Counted from the first letter of the stretch, positions 10,201 to 20,380 are shown. The stretch is DNA of 64,000 bases from Gonocerus acuteangulatus (GCA_946811695.1 OX328128.1:79857666-79921665), one strand, 5' to 3'. Program-made: numbers and translations. Notes: generated by a model not told the origin, from the letters alone.

Positions 10201-10522
10201 ATGAGAATCCTAGGAGATAGTGATAGCAATGTATTTCATTCACTGATGAAACAAAAATTTCACAGCATCAGTTTGACTAACCTACATTTTCAATAGCAAC
10301 GGGTATTCATGATGCTTTAATGATTCAAATCAAAGGTCAATTTCATTCCTAATCCTGCAATTCATCAAGACTACTGAAGGAGTCCATTGAATTAAAATTC
10401 ATATATAAACCAGTTACAGTGTGTATAAATACCTTCTGTGCGTAGAATGAGTAATTGTGTAGATAAAGTATTAGTCCATTTCCATTATCTTTGGCCGGGG
10501 AAGAAGGTGATTCGGAAGCCAT
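7262..10522 (-). CDS. GDAP1: GDAP1-like GST-fold protein (5' four exons, 3' end off window)
   Basis: Exons on the minus strand are 10522-10433, 10034-9842, 9741-9565 and 7459-7262. All have GT-AG borders and matching phases, giving 219 complete residues. The start MASESPSSPAKDNG leads into a thioredoxin-fold GST N-domain: LYLHNYSFYAQKV, NPRGEVPVLKDG near 65-76 and the IIDYLEDNF helix near 83-91. Next come the GDAP1-typical NHPRLIP, FYHPE and KLRKVAEENPRYKD segments and a helical LDQVDETL stretch. Vertebrate GDAP1 is about 358 residues, so the C-terminal GST part and the tail anchor are missing. No matching exon was found at 1-7260, so they must lie left of the window, making the last intron over 7 kb and containing the Gypsy element. 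GDAP1 proteins sit in the outer mitochondrial membrane and affect fission and redox balance. Confidence 0.9.
7690..7960 (-). pseudogene. Mariner-superfamily transposase fragment
   Basis: Inside the GDAP1-like intron, the minus strand encodes GENILWTDKATFTRDGIFNC, like the catalytic ...LFTDEATF.R.GIFN... block of an insect DDE transposase. The frame breaks on both sides. The family is named from recalled motif resemblance only. Confidence 0.5.
7961..8630. other. Intron sequence with simple repeats
   Basis: Holds a run of about 29 A at 8452-8480 and an (AAAAT)n tract at 8576-8604. Nothing coding was seen. Confidence 0.6.
8631..8700. repeat. Dispersed repeat 'AACGTCCATTTATT' with TATAGGTTACCACCC end
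   Basis: About 70 bp, near-identical to 25341-25410. Partial copies are at 13402-13423, 35607-35635 and, degraded, 58159-58195. The family is unknown. Confidence 0.7.
8786..8836 (+). mobile_element. 5'-truncated tRNA-derived SINE tail with target duplication
   Basis: It matches the 3' end of the SINE at 56052-56228 (GCTAATGG...GATGCGCC, then poly-A). It is flanked by ATACTATGG at 8777-8785 and 8837-8845, a target-site duplication that confirms retroposition. Confidence 0.8.
8846..9560. other. AT-rich GDAP1-like intron
   Basis: No coding or repeat signal was recognised. The short open frame at 9322-9543 (minus) is hydrophobic, low-complexity and unsupported. Confidence 0.6.
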
Positions 10523-10794
10523 GGTATTTAAAATCCCTAAAGAACAAAATAAAATATAACAATTCGAAAACCTCCTCATAATTGAAGCTCACAGTGCTGC
10601 AAACACGACAACAAAATAATATTGAATGCTACATACTTAAGGATTCTAATTTTTCCTCGCTAGCTATCTAAATATGTAAACGTTTTATAAATTATGGAAA
10701 CAATATCAGTGGTATTAAATTATCAGATATTTTATTTTAAAAACGATTTTTTCCAAATAATTTTGATTTCATCTTTTCGCAGTACTTCAGACAT

Positions 10795-10975
10795 GGACGT
10801 ATATAAGGGGGGGGGGGGCTGCAGCCTTCCGGAATTTTCAAAAATGTGTGTATTTTTTCCCCCCTTACTATAGTATCCCTATGGCAAGTGAGTTTATTTT
10901 TCAGCACAACGCATGCCATTTTTGGCACATCTTGTGTGTATAAAATATTTTACATATACAGTAGACTCTCCCTTT
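10795..10975. repeat. MITE fragment with CATGG(A/G)CGTATATA end
   Basis: It starts CATGGACGTATATAAGG plus a G-run and CTGCAG. About 180 bp are shared, inverted, with 28437-28627, ending near ACATATACAGT(A/T)GACTCTCCC. It is a subfamily with the same terminus as the 8-bp-TSD MITEs at 25496, 38427 and 40137 but a different interior. Confidence 0.75.
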
Positions 10976-10981
10976 TCCTGC

Positions 10982-11968
10982 GGGATGGGCGATAGTCGAT
11001 AGTTCAGCACTATCGATAGGCCGATACTGTCGGTAAAAATATATCGATACTAACGATAGTTATTCGATAGTGGCTTCCCCTATTCCTTACATACCTGTCC
11101 AATGAAGAATTCAATGTTATTGAATTGAATTATCTATTACTTGCAGGATTAGGTATATTTATAAGATTACACAAAGGTTTACAACGAAAAATTTCCGAAG
11201 AAAATAATTTCAAGAGATCCAAAAAATGCAATTATTTCAAACTGTTTTAGTCGTGCTCATGAGCCACGTATTACCAGAAAGGAAAGCTACAGACCTCCGC
11301 TCTGAGGCTACAGACGAGCCTGGAACACAAAGTTATTTCCTGGCTACATTATGTAGTTGGTTATATTCAACAGACAGTTATTTTTCTCTTCAGAATTACA
11401 GCGGACAAGCTTTGTTCGGCAGTAGATGTTGCTACAAGTAATTTTGAATAGTTATAATCGCTTTGTATCTTCATATTTTTTTGCATTCAACATGTATCAG
11501 AAAGCTGCTTCTCTTTTCATTCGTAGGTAGTTTTTGAATTTCGGGTGTAGATGTAGACGCAGCTAATAAAGTGGAATCAGAAGTGTCTGTACTGGTAATT
11601 TGTTTCTGCAAACTACTAGCAGCGTTTTTAAAGGAAGCTAAAGCATTTTGTAGCCACATGTGTGCATTTTGAGCATTGCAATTGTTTAACAATGCCTTCT
11701 TCTTCCACCGAGGGTCCAACAGAGTCACCAAAGCAGTGGAATGGTTCTAGTTTCATAAGGAAACAACCGGCAGGATACACTGGTTACCAACGAATCAAGA
11801 ATTTCTTACCAGTATCGGTACGAGCCACCGCTCGTATCAGTATTTAATACCACAGCCCTCCGGATGCTGAGAACTTCAAATCTATAAAAAACAGTAAAAA
11901 ACCTATCGATAGTTCATGACTATCGTTAGCTACTATCGATAGTAACTATCGACTATCGCCCATCCCTA
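10982..11968 (-). mobile_element. hAT-type transposon remnant
   Basis: The ends are inverted: GGGATGGGCGATAGTCGATA at about 10982 and its complement ending near 11968, with more inverted copies of CTATCGATAG further in. On the minus strand 11731-11471 encodes TLLDPRWKKKA..., the conserved LDPR segment near the C-terminus of hAT transposases, followed by a frame that soon ends. The outermost two bases differ at the left end and no 8-bp duplication is visible. The element is defective. Confidence 0.65.
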
Positions 11969-12065
11969 CTAGACCGGCTGGAGGGTTTCTAGAAAACCTT
12001 CCCGTACTAGACAGATAATCATTTGTTTCGTGGTATTTCATTGAGTGGAACTCAATGGAAGCATA
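11969..12065. repeat. Dispersed repeat copy (inverted copy at 27560-27660)
   Basis: About 95 bp with CTAGACCGGCTG...TTTGTTTCGTGGTATTTCAT recur in inverted orientation at 27560-27660, beside a pogo-like terminus. Confidence 0.65.
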
Positions 12066-12182
12066 TACGTTTCCTTTTAGAGGCAGGAACTTGTGTTTCT
12101 ACTCAGAAAATAAATTAAGGCAGCTGCAGTTGGATCGCCTGATCATAGCCAGTCTAGTTCGAACATTAATCGCGAGTGGAGG

Positions 12183-12268
12183 CATGGGCGTATATAAGGG
12201 GGGCTGCATCCACCGAAATTTCTATTTAGTCGGTAAAAATATGTCATAAAAACCATAAAAATAAATTA
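12183..12268. repeat. MITE (CATGGGCGTATATA family), one-ended fragment
   Basis: It starts CATGGGCGTATATAAGG and continues through the family's ATAAATTAAATAAGATCAT segment, then stops at the inverted-pair repeat that follows. Confidence 0.7.
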
Positions 12269-12269
12269 A

Positions 12270-13060
12270 ATAAGATCATAGTTGGTAAACGATTTTGACC
12301 TAGCCTATGACACACCCCGTATGCCAAGTTTTGCGTGCCACCTGTGTGCCAAGTTTTGTCAAAATCGGTCAAACAGTGTGGATTTTTAATGAAACAAACA
12401 TACAGACAGACAGCTGGTAGAAGTTTTTGACCTAGCCTATGACACTCCCCGTACCAAGACCTACCTGTGTGCCAAGTTGGTTCAAAATCGGTCAAACGGT
12501 GTGGATTTGTCCAAGGAACAATCAGACAGACAGACAGACAGATAAACAGACACGTGATTTTTATATACATATATAGATACGTATTTATTCCTTAACATTA
12601 TACATATTCATTCTTATCTATATATATAAAAATCACGAGTCTGTCTGTTTTTCTGTTTATTTATTTGTTCGTCTATTCCTTATACAAATCTACACCGTTT
12701 GACCGATATTGACCAAACTTGGCACACAGGTAGGCCTTGATACGAGAAATCTCCTAGGCTAGGTCAAAATAGTCAAATTTCAAAATTTGGTCAAAAGTTT
12801 TGTTCAAGGAAAATTGGCTACACTGAACCACTCAGATTGTGACGGCCATTTTGAATCGACTACTACTGGCGTCTGTCGGCTGTTAGATGAAGTGCTGTTG
12901 TGCTAGTCTCTGCCGGTATCATTATGGACTAAAATAAATTCACATCATTTGACCGATTTTCGTAACTGGGTATAGGCAACTAGGTATCAAGTAGATCTTG
13001 ATACGGGGAGAGTCATAGACAGAAAGTAGGTGTAGCATGACACACTGGGTAACAGCTAGT
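12270..13060. repeat. Head-to-head inverted pair of a dispersed repeat
   Basis: The left copy (12270-12575) is inverted relative to the right one (12610-13050). Both carry the CTGTCTGT tract, ACACCGTTTGACCGAT and CTTGGCACACAGGTAGG. The left copy also contains an internal tandem duplication. AT-rich spacer lies between. Confidence 0.75.
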
Positions 13061-13109
13061 ACATTATACATATTTATTCCTTATATATTATACTATTTAC
13101 ATTATTTTT

Positions 13110-13165
13110 TAAGGCAGGCTAATTAACCAGTAGACAATTTACTACTGGTTAATTAGCCTGCCTTA
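13110..13165. repeat. Perfect 24-bp-stem hairpin
   Basis: The arm TAAGGCAGGCTAATTAACCA... (13110-13133) and its exact complement (13142-13165) enclose an 8-base loop. Outer bases (13092-13105 and 13175-13192) pair loosely, so it may be the core of a small MITE. Confidence 0.85.
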
Positions 13166-13445
13166 TAAAATATTGTAAATAATGTATATAGTTTAACAAA
13201 GAGACCAAGTTTTAATTAAAATAAGAAAATACCAGAACTTTCATTGGGAGTGGCAGTAATGTCTGCCTTCTCCCCTCACCTTATTCACTGTGTTGTATGT
13301 ACTGTTTGACCTATTTACTTATTGTACATAACTCTACAGATAGTAAATTATCAACAAAGATCAATATTATAATTTAAGGGGAAAAAATATATTATTTATT
13401 TAAATTTTAACGTCCATTTATTAAAAAAAATATATATATATATTA

Positions 13446-14441
13446 TACTAGCTGTGCCTGTGCCTTCGTTCGCGTGGATAGTGACTTAAAGCATAATTTT
13501 TGGTTATATCTTTCGGTTTATTTTGGATTATAAACACCATCATATGGGTATTTAAAAAAAAAAAAAAAAATCTAGGCGTACGGTAGTGCGCCAGGCCAAG
13601 TTTCGGCCTATGCATACTGTGTGTATATTACACGAAGTATTAGAGCCGATTTTACCCTCTCATATCTTTGATTTTGATGGCATAAGGTCTTACCCTTTAA
13701 TTATTTAGCTACACGCCTTCGAATGGGCTTTTAGCGCAGTACAAGTGCAGTATTGTTTTTTCAACCCCGCACAGTACCTACACTTCCAGTAATAAGGCTT
13801 ACAAGTTTTCTAAAACATTATTATTTTTTTTTCTAAGTATTTTATGGGTTAGAGGACAGCAAGTATGTACAAGAGGAAATTTTGACAAGGCATCTTGTGA
13901 ATAGTCAACGAATCGCCTTGTGGATACACAGACTTTTTTTTGGGATTTTATTAAAGCTTGGTGAACTAATGCTAGAAATTCCTGACTTTTTTTCACGTAA
14001 AGTCTCGTAAAAGTGACTATAAAACGTCGCCATAAAAGGTTTTTATCTGAAATTGCACCTTAACGATGATATTTATTGCGGCGGATTTGAAGCGCCGCAG
14101 ACCCGGGATTTGTAAACGGCTTTAGGGGATAACCACAAGCCTGCCGGCGACGCGACCCAATAGTAATCCAATGTGAGTGAGTTTTTAATTGACATTGTCA
14201 TTCAATTTCATTTTAGAATCCATTCATCAACGGCTCTACTACAAGAATGTTCCACCATTCACCATATTGTAGGATATCAGATTCTTTATCGCTTACATAA
14301 TACAGAGTAAACCTTTAGCCGACAATCTTGCCAGCGCAACCATTCAGATTGAAGCTAGACTCCATGAAAAGAGGTAAACCGTAAGTGAGTTTGTAAATAT
14401 TGTTATTAATTCTTATATTATCACTTACATACTTCGGAAAA
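13446..14441. other. Repeat-like and unassigned sequence
   Basis: It opens with CTAGCTGTGCCTGTGCC...CGTTCGCGTGG, a type of segment I recall as widespread in insect genomes, and has an A-run near 13555. The rest shows no gene. Confidence 0.4.
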
Positions 14442-14658
14442 CATAGGCGTACATAAAGGGGTGGGCTGAGAGGGCTCATAAATACACCAAAAATAAATTA
14501 AATAAGATCATTTAGTTCAGAATATCTTCTTTTTTTTTTTTTAGTGTAGTAGCGTTTTAGTTGGCTAACTATTGTTAGTAGTAGGTCTAGATTGTTAGTA
14601 TTCCATATCGCCAAATGCTCCCAGCTCCCCCCCAAATTATTTCCTATATACGCCCATG
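14442..14658. mobile_element. MITE, CATGGGCGTATATA family, old copy
   Basis: The ends are CATAGGCGTACATAA and TATATACGCCCATG, and the interior carries the family segments AATTAAATAAGATCATTTAG and TTAGTTGGCTAA. Flanks TCGGAAAA and TTGGACAA match at 6 of 8, a decayed 8-bp duplication. The copy is 217 bp, against about 275 bp for younger copies. Confidence 0.75.
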
Positions 14659-14975
14659 TTGGACAATGATAACCTTGCAGTTTTTTGCCTTAAAACACAA
14701 TCAAACAAACAACTTATATCTTTAATGCTATTTATTAGTACAAACGATTAATAGGCATAATACTAATGACTTATTGGCATAATTTATGACAAAAGCCATT
14801 CTTCACAGAGGAAAATGACCACTGCGACTGAAGTGTTTAATGTCTTCTTTTTCCAACATATTACCCAACGTACATACCTCGTGTCCGTTTATTGAATGAA
14901 CGTGTTGCTCCCAATAAAGTTTTAGCTTTTCAGGTGCTCTCTTCAAGCAATCGCTCTTTGACATATCCTAGGAAT

Positions 14976-15210
14976 CATGGGCGTATATAGAAAATAATTT
15001 CGGAGGGGGCTGGGAAAATCTCGGGGGAGGGGCTGAGACCATTTCCGGTGTATGTAATACTAAAAATTTAGATCTTGGAAGAGTTTTAGCCAACTTAAAC
15101 GCTATTACACCCAAAATAGAATATGTTTTATGAACTAAATTATCTTATTTAATTTATTTTTAAGGGTTTTATGAAATTGTTACCTATCAAATCAAAATTT
15201 CGGGGGGGGA
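14976..15210. mobile_element. MITE, CATGGGCGTATATA family, right end lost
   Basis: It starts CATGGGCGTATATAGAAAA and follows the 25496-25772 copy closely up to the G-run near 15205, then diverges before the right terminus. Confidence 0.8.
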
Positions 15211-15250
15211 TTACTTCTTATCCAAATTGTCCATCCATGTGAAGAAGTTA

Positions 15251-15449
15251 TTCATTTCAATTTTAAAGCCTCTTTAATTTTGACACAGATTCTTTGGGAA
15301 TAGAGTATTTAGAGATCAGCCTTTCGGATATAAATTAAGCCTTCTGAAAGGAAAGGCATAAACTCTAGTAGGAATCGAACCCACAACGCTGAGTACCGAA
15401 TGCTAAAACACTCAAAAAAGCATTAAATTCATACATGGATCTGTTATAG
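15251..15449 (-). mobile_element. tRNA-derived SINE, copy 1
   Basis: All 199 bases are identical to 18953-19151. On the minus strand GTGGGTTCGATTCCTAC is a tRNA T-arm with a perfect Pol III B box. The minus-strand 5' edge of both copies abuts an A-run (T-run on plus). Confidence 0.7.
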
Positions 15450-15460
15450 TTTTTTTTTTT

Positions 15461-15596
15461 AGCGCGGTTCCTCCCTCCCCCATAGGGAGGAACCCCGCTT
15501 ATAAGGTTGATACAATGAAACAATCCGGAAGTGCCGACTAGAAAATTTTGCGTTTCAGAACCCCTAGAGACCGAAAATGATGGTGGTTCAAATTTG

Positions 15597-15665
<69 letters not shown>

Positions 15666-16870
15666 CTGTTCGCTCTCTAGCTCGAAGACGAATGGTCCGA
15701 TTTTGATGAAATTTGGTACAAAAATCCGTCGTCCAATTTGAAAGGTCAAGTTCGTTAACCAGCGAAATCCGCCTACCGGAAGATGGCGTTTGGGGCGAAA
15801 TTCGCGCAAAAAAAATCGTAACGCTTACGTTTTTGAGTTCATAAGCTTCTAAGTACTCGTTTTATATGATTCCTGGGCTAGGAAAACGAATGAAACCATT
15901 TTCAAGGCGATAGCTTTAACCGTTTTTGAGAAAATTGGAAAAATATTTTTTGAATACCGTTTTTGGTTTGGGTACTTAGAATCATGGGATTCAGTTGAAA
16001 CTTTATCTGCATGTTCTACTTTCATTAAAACTAATATGTTGAAAGTTTTGTTACGTTTGGAGTTAAGGAAGGGTTAGAACAAAATATTTTATGAACAGAC
16101 ATGAAAAGTTTTGGGAAGTTCGTATACTTTCATTAATATCTCGAACACGGTTGGGAAATCGTGGTAAGTGGATAGAAACTATTTGAAAGCTTACTAAATT
16201 CTCTACAAAAAAGATTCTAAAACTATTTTTGATTAGGTTATGTCAATCGGAGAAATAAGTGCTTAAAACTTCAAATACGTCTTTGTTCTTATGAACGGGT
16301 TTTTGTCGTCCTTGTTGTAATTTTTGTCTCTTTCCCTTCGTTTTTTATTGCTTTTTATTTTTGTAATTTCTTATGTTGCGAAAATTTTGTGTGTAAAACA
16401 GGATATGAAAAATGAGGCCAATTTCCTGTTGCTAGAAATAATATAAATTTTGGGAACTTTCTTTAATATCTCGAAAACTGTTGAGAATTTTGGTAAACGG
16501 AAGAATACCATTAGAAAGCTTATTAAATGCTCTACATAAAAGGTTTAATGAAAGTTTTGATTAGGCGATGTCAATCGGAGAAAGAAGAGCTTAAAGCTTT
16601 AAAGTAATTGATTTCGCTTAATCGAAGTGTTCTTTTTGCCTGTATTTTATTCCTTGTTATTTTTTAATTGCTTATAGTTGGATAATGTATTCGAAAATAA
16701 AACAGGATAAGTAAAATAACAAAAACAATTTATTGTTAGAAATATAGATTTCCAAGATTCCAAGACCTTGCAACTAGCGGGACGGTTTCTTGTGTTGCCG
16801 ACCCTTCCAGGTCAGATTGTAAATCCTACCTTTCAAGACTGGTGGAACCAAAATATAACTGTCAGGGTTC
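15461..16870. mobile_element. AGCGCGGTTCC repeat, long copy 1
   Basis: It begins AGCGCGGTTCCTCCCTCCC with a local hairpin against AGGGAGGAACC, then (TA)n at 15594-15660, then about 1.1 kb alignable with 23072-24540. There is no long open frame. The matching right end (AACGGAACCGCGCTAAGATG) appears only at about 18891-18945, so about 2 kb of other sequence probably interrupts this copy. Other copies: 23072-24660, 30800-30943, 39661-40560. The class is unresolved. Confidence 0.7.
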
Positions 16871-16878
16871 GGTCACTG

Positions 16879-16990
16879 CTACTTAATAAAACTACATTTT
16901 ATCGTAAAAATGGTTTTATTGTGCCGACGTTTCGGCTTGAACTTCAAGCCTTCATCAGGGCTGTAAATACAAGTAGGACATATTTAACAC
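16879..16990 (-). ncRNA. Hammerhead ribozyme motif in a Penelope-like element remnant
   Basis: The minus strand reads CTGATGA (16958-16952), a GGCTTG...CAAGCC stem II (within 16951-16934), then GAAAC and GTC (16933-16926). This is the complete catalytic core of a type I hammerhead with minimal stem III. GCC and GGC just outside can form a short stem I. The following ...AATAAAA...AATGTAGTTTTATT is shared with the second copy at 39280-39375. Hammerheads of this form are established features of Penelope-like retroelement terminal repeats. No reverse transcriptase is nearby. Confidence 0.8.
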
Positions 16991-17011
16991 TAATATATGC
17001 ACATATCTATG

Positions 17012-17014
<3 letters not shown>

Positions 17015-17066
<52 letters not shown>
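17015..17066. repeat. (TA)n microsatellite
   Basis: About 50 bases of alternating AT, just left of an unremarkable AT stretch. Confidence 0.9.
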
Positions 17067-17067
<1 letters not shown>

Positions 17068-17199
17068 TAATATATATATATTTTTCATAATAAGACATCT
17101 CAGCAATAAAATGCAGCATGTTTATCGTTTTTGTGATTGCTCATGGAGCAGTATGCACGCCAGCCTGTACGCCATGGCCTACTGTTAGATTTCAGCCGC

Positions 17200-17650
17200 T
17201 CTGTCCTAGCTTTCGTGATTAAGCGGATATATTTTCATGGCGAAATATTTGACAGTGTGTGTGGCCCAGCCCTTTCCGCAAACTCAGCACATTCCAAAGT
17301 GACGTGTCGACTACGATAAGTGTGAAAAGAGCTTCTCTCCCGATTCTGTTCATATGAGACTGTACACAGTCGAAAGAGGCAAGCCAGCTATTTCGCTGGG
17401 TTTCTATGAGTAATTTTTCCCCAATTTTACCCGTCTTAGGTGTGCAATGTCCTTCAGCAACAACTATTTTTATGACAGTATTTATTTTGGGGACGAAGGC
17501 CTTACCAGAGTTTTTAGTTTGCTTCTTTCTGGCCCACTTTGTCACCATTGTTTCGTTCCCCAGCACTCCGACATGGCTTGGGATCCACTTAAACCTTCCT
17601 TAGAGACAACCTACAGCAAGATCCCTTGCTATATTGTCATCAATCATAGC
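17200..17650 (-). pseudogene. Non-LTR retrotransposon RNase H remnant
   Basis: Minus-strand translation gives FKWIPSHVGVLGNE, the PSHVGxxGNE signature of the RNase H domain in LINE ORF2 proteins. It then runs on for about 110 residues without other clear motifs. Stops occur upstream. No reverse transcriptase is left. Confidence 0.55.
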
Positions 17651-18500
17651 TTCTTTACATTAATCTATTCAAGACATTACTACTTGTCCCGATTCGTCAT
17701 AAGTTCTTATTGACTCTTTGGAACTCTTTCCCTCTACTGGAATATTCCTCATTATGGGCTACAAATTATTATATTGCAATAGAAGTAATTAAATAAATTA
17801 ATCTAATAAATTAATTAAATAAATTAATCTTTACCGAATCGCGTACCATTGTATATTATATTTCAGGATCTTGACATAGTTTCTATGAAATTATTTACAA
17901 ATATGTTATATAATTATCTAAACAAAAAGTTCGTAATTAGAGATAACAAACTCGCATTTTTTTTCATTACAGAAAGTGTTTATTAAAGCAGCATGTTTAC
18001 ATGTGTATAGTAATGAAAGATTCTCAAGGCATTGAACGGAAGACAGCATTGTTCAGTGTTCGATACAACTTAAACTACAGAATATGAATAGATTATTAGT
18101 TTTCTTACGAATAAATTATCTGCAATCTTTATTTATTTATTTATTTATTATCAAGACTCTCGGTATTCGTTACTCTTGAACACATCAGTATACGAAAATA
18201 GTAGTCGTGAACACTTTGGCAAGACCTATTCTTCACGAAAGAGCGAAATTCTGAATATATCTACAATAACAACTTTAATAACATTACGGGCAGTACAGTT
18301 TTGTAAGGAACATGTAAGTCAGTTAAATTTATAAAAGTGACATTTAAAATTTAAAGCGGCATTTTAACCTTTTTAGCACGTTTCCCATCCCTACATAGGA
18401 AGGAAACCCAAACACCGACCCATTGACGCACCCTTCTACCTTTCATACCCCTTAGACCACGAAAATATTTGTAGCTTAAAATTGTATTTATATACAAATA
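17651..18500. other. AT-rich intergenic sequence
   Basis: Holds a (TTTA)n tract near 18130. No gene was recognised. Confidence 0.5.
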
Positions 18501-18524
18501 CATATTCATATGTCTATAACCGTT

Positions 18525-18700
18525 CTCGAGAAACGCTGAAAAAATTCCGATCCGATCCGATAGCCATCGACTGTCAGAAGAAAAACAAATACAAGCATCT
18601 CAATGGAGGTGCCTACATTTGTCCCGACTCGATCCGCTCGATGACTACCGAGTCTCGGACGTTCAAACTTGTTTGTTTCTAGATCGATATCGGACGACCG
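18525..18700. repeat. Dispersed repeat with GATCCGATCCGAT motif
   Basis: It matches 28250-28425 inverted over about 160 bp, including the shared segments CTCAATGGAGGTGCCTACAT and TTTGTTTCTAGA. Confidence 0.7.
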
Positions 18701-18952
18701 ACGCAACTTGGCGCCAAACGACATATTGTGTTTCAAAAAATTCTACTACAGCCTCTCCATCTTAACCAATTTTAATATATATTTTTTTTAATCAAAGGTC
18801 ATAAATTAAGAACAACTTTGTCTATATTTTTAACGAAAGATCAAAACCTACCAATAGCAGCTACTATTCCTTTCCTAACCGCACTTCGGATAAGAACGGA
18901 ACCGCGCTAAGATGATGCAGTTCCTGCGAGTCGGACTCTTTATTTTTTATTA

Positions 18953-19149
18953 TTCATTTCAATTTTAAAGCCTCTTTAATTTTGACACAGATTCTTTGGG
19001 AATAGAGTATTTAGAGATCAGCCTTTCGGATATAAATTAAGCCTTCTGAAAGGAAAGGCATAAACTCTAGTAGGAATCGAACCCACAACGCTGAGTACCG
19101 AATGCTAAAACACTCAAAAAAGCATTAAATTCATACATGGATCTGTTAT

Positions 19150-19151
<2 letters not shown>
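18953..19151 (-). mobile_element. tRNA-derived SINE, copy 2
   Basis: Identical over 199 bases to 15251-15449, including the B box. Such identity implies very recent copying, gene conversion, or an assembly duplicate. Confidence 0.7.
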
Positions 19152-19223
<72 letters not shown>

Positions 19224-19262
19224 GGCGCATCTACATCTAGGACATTAGCGCCGACTGTTATA
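19152..19262 (-). mobile_element. SINE tail with a 70-base poly-A
   Basis: Seventy consecutive T on the plus strand (19152-19221), then the complement of the SINE 3' end (CGGCGCAT...ATTAGCGCCGAC), as in 56065-56101. It is a poly-A tail on the minus strand. The long uninterrupted tail suggests youth, or sequencing slippage. Confidence 0.75.
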
Positions 19263-20061
19263 GTATTGTGGAAGGTTCTGTATTCCTGACATGTAGATGG
19301 AACGTGAGATTAAATCCCCTCCGCAATGATGAATAAATCGATTGATTACATTTAAAAAAACGTTAATCCTGCATTAATACATTAACTGATAAAAATTAAT
19401 AACGCTAGAATCAAATGTGTGATATTCTAGAGCTGACATGGTTAAGGCACACCTGCACATTCAGAACTGTATTTACAATTTGTGAATTCTCTGTTTCAGT
19501 GGCAACACTGATTGAGCAAAAAATAGGTAAGAATAGGTTAAGGAACACAAATGTTGAAAAATTATCCGATAAAATGGAACCACTAGCTTAGATTACGTCG
19601 GTAGATCAGCTAGTTCATGGAATGCGTTTCAGTATTGAAAGTAATTCATTACCAATTGTAACATAGGAAGTTTTATGAGCTGTAACTTATAGCGCGTTTC
19701 CATAACAGTGTCGGTGCTAGTAGATAAGTGCTTTTAGAATAATGTGTTATTACTAAAATACATAGTCACCCCACTCGTACCTGCCTCAGATCGGATCTCA
19801 TCCCTCATGTGGTCACCCCGATCGCCTCCGGTTAAAATAAATGAACTGCCTATTTCGCAAAAGGGCATACGCCGTCAGTGACATGATTCAAGAAACATTA
19901 ACTCGCTTGGCTGGGAATCAAACTCAGACCCCTCTTCTCTTCCCATCTATTTGCTCTAAGGCATTATAAATAATTATGTCACGGCTTGAGATAAATATGG
20001 TGCTTGTAAAGAAGATTAGAATTAGAACTTACCCTGATTTTCTTAGGCTAAGATCCCAGCA

Positions 20062-20380
20062 GAGATAGCAGGGGAACTCGGTTCTGCACCTGCACGGAAA
20101 GCAGAGAAAACCGGTTCGGAACCTGCACGATAAGCAGAGGAACTGGGTTCGGTATCTGCACGGAAAGCATAGGAACTGGGTCAGGCGCCTGCACGATAAC
20201 CGTAGGTACTGGGTGCGGCATCTGCACAGAAACCGGAGGAACTGGGTTCGATATCTGCACGGAAAGCATAGGAACTGGGTCAGGCACCTGCACGATAACC
20301 GTAGGAACTGGGTGCGGCATCTGCACAGAAACCGGAGGAACTGGGTTCGATATCTGCACGGAAAGCAGAGGAAGTAGGTC
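20062..20380 (-). repeat. 33-bp minisatellite with 99-bp higher order, open in two frames
   Basis: About nine 33-base units. On the minus strand 20446-20048 (132 codons from an ATG) reads as an 11-residue repeat, [SI]VQ...NPVPP[VL] and similar, ordered in threes. A second minus frame (20385-20029) reads a Cys/Arg repeat ending just past a CAGG|GTAAGT splice-donor-like site at about 20033. A unit length divisible by three keeps both frames open, so openness alone does not prove coding. A repeat-protein exon is possible. Confidence 0.7.

Noticed and set aside
15251..15449. Functional tRNA gene
   Set aside because: The B box and T-arm are good, but there is no complete cloverleaf or acceptor stem, and an identical second copy indicates a SINE. 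The same holds for 56052-56228 and 63670-63765.
15251..19151. The identical 199-bp repeats as LTRs of one element
   Set aside because: They lack TG...CA ends, contain a Pol III B box, and the sequence between them is a mosaic of unrelated repeats without gag or pol.
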